From NCBI RefSeq assembly GCF_030711595.1, contig NZ_JAUJUJ010000003.1, forward strand, positions 1 through 64,000: a DNA stretch of 64,000 bases. Reading direction: 5' to 3'. The position numbers were made by a program, and so were the translations under genes. The notes beneath the pieces were generated by a model that saw nothing but the letters and a program-made list of their open reading frames with translations, was not told where the DNA came from and ran no database searches. The stretch is from Stenotrophomonas sp. YIM B06876. Lineage in GTDB: Bacteria > Pseudomonadota > Gammaproteobacteria > Xanthomonadales > Xanthomonadaceae. How positions within the stretch are numbered: position 1 is the first letter of the stretch; each line of letters begins with the position of its first letter. This document shows positions 63,757 through 64,000 of the stretch, one piece after another.

Positions 63757-64000
63757 ATGTTGAGTCTGCTGACGGTGGCGCTGGCGGGGCTGGCCTGGCT
63801 GGCGCTGATGTTCGGGGCCGCGCTGTATGGCGAGCGACGACCGAGAGCGTTTGCCCGCCACTGGCGGCATGTGTATGCGCTGTCGCTGGCGGTGCACTGC
63901 ACCTCGTGGACGTTCTACGGCACGGTCACCCAGGCCGCGCGCCATGGCTGGCCGCTGCCGCCGACGTTTGTCGGCGCGATCCTGTTCTACGCCCTGGCGA
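63757..64000 (+). CDS. CbrA-like sensor histidine kinase, N-terminal fragment
   Basis: 81 codons before the window ends. It opens with a membrane helix (LLTVALAGLAWLALMFGAALYG) and continues with HVYALSLAVHCTSWTFYGTVTQAA and PPTFVGAILFY. This matches the sodium/solute-symporter-like sensor region of CbrA-type histidine kinases, where WTFYG is strongly conserved. The kinase domains lie outside the window, so the call rests on this N-terminus alone. A lone SSS transporter cannot be excluded. Confidence 0.72.
   Translation, partial: MLSLLTVALAGLAWLALMFGAALYGERRPRAFARHWRHVYALSLAVHCTSWTFYGTVTQAARHGWPLPPTFVGAILFYALA

Overview
The window is 64 kb of GC-rich, gene-dense bacterial chromosome. Gene content and order point to a gammaproteobacterium of the family Xanthomonadaceae (Xanthomonas / Stenotrophomonas / Pseudoxanthomonas / Lysobacter group). 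The main reasons are the order fabH-fabD-fabG-acpP-fabF-pabB-mltG-tmk-holB-pilZ, the HPr kinase next to rapZ and ptsN, the AmgK-MurU cell-wall recycling pair, the Slp lipoprotein behind a MoxR/DUF58/transglutaminase operon, and the large TonB-dependent receptor. This assignment is inferred from synteny as I know it; no search was run. Nearly everything is core genome. I see no insertion sequence, integrase, prophage or CRISPR array.

Layout. 1-2.2 kb: end of dnaX, then ybaB, recR and a HIT hydrolase. 2.3-6.7 kb (minus): moxR, DUF58, transglutaminase and slp in one tightly packed operon. 6.7-11.4 kb (plus): three membrane glycosyltransferase-type genes, the most plausible under-described module here. 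11.4-22.7 kb: maf, then yceD-rpmF, the fatty-acid synthesis cluster, pabB, mltG, tmk, holB and pilZ, with several hairpins in the gaps. 22.75 kb: tRNA-Val(CAC) with a near-consensus promoter. 23-26 kb: a DUF4105 membrane protein translationally coupled to a lipoprotein esterase. 26.2-30.6 kb: DUF4426, proC and yggS (minus) facing pilT and pilU (plus). 31-33.6 kb: tag, yqgE, ruvX and pyrB.

33.6-46.3 kb is one long minus-strand run: kdsD, kdsC, lptC, lptA, lptB, rpoN, hpf, ptsN, hprK, rapZ, an EIIA of the mannose family, HPr, EI, then mgtE and a zinc-ribbon protein. It joins Kdo synthesis and LPS export to sigma-54, ribosome hibernation and a PTS that has no sugar permease in the window, so it is probably regulatory. 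46.3-48.2 kb (plus): a BolA-family gene, murA and a small EF-hand membrane protein. 48.3-51.8 kb (minus): purM, purN and two tandem DUF3108 genes. 51.8-54.8 kb (plus): DUF2066, a PerM-type permease and hda. 54.9-58.6 kb (minus): an M20 peptidase, glsB, amgK and murU. 58.8-64 kb: a ComEA-like secreted protein, a gene-poor stretch, a GntP permease divergent from a TonB-dependent receptor, and the start of a CbrA-like sensor kinase cut by the window edge.

The genes form three working groups. One is envelope building: murA, amgK/murU, mltG, kdsC/D, lptA-C and the glycosyltransferases. One is fatty-acid and folate precursor supply: the fab genes and pabB. One is nutrient-linked regulation: the PTS proteins, HprK, RapZ, RpoN and Hpf. 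Several regulatory hairpins sit between genes that would otherwise read as single operons, notably upstream of acpP and of mgtE.
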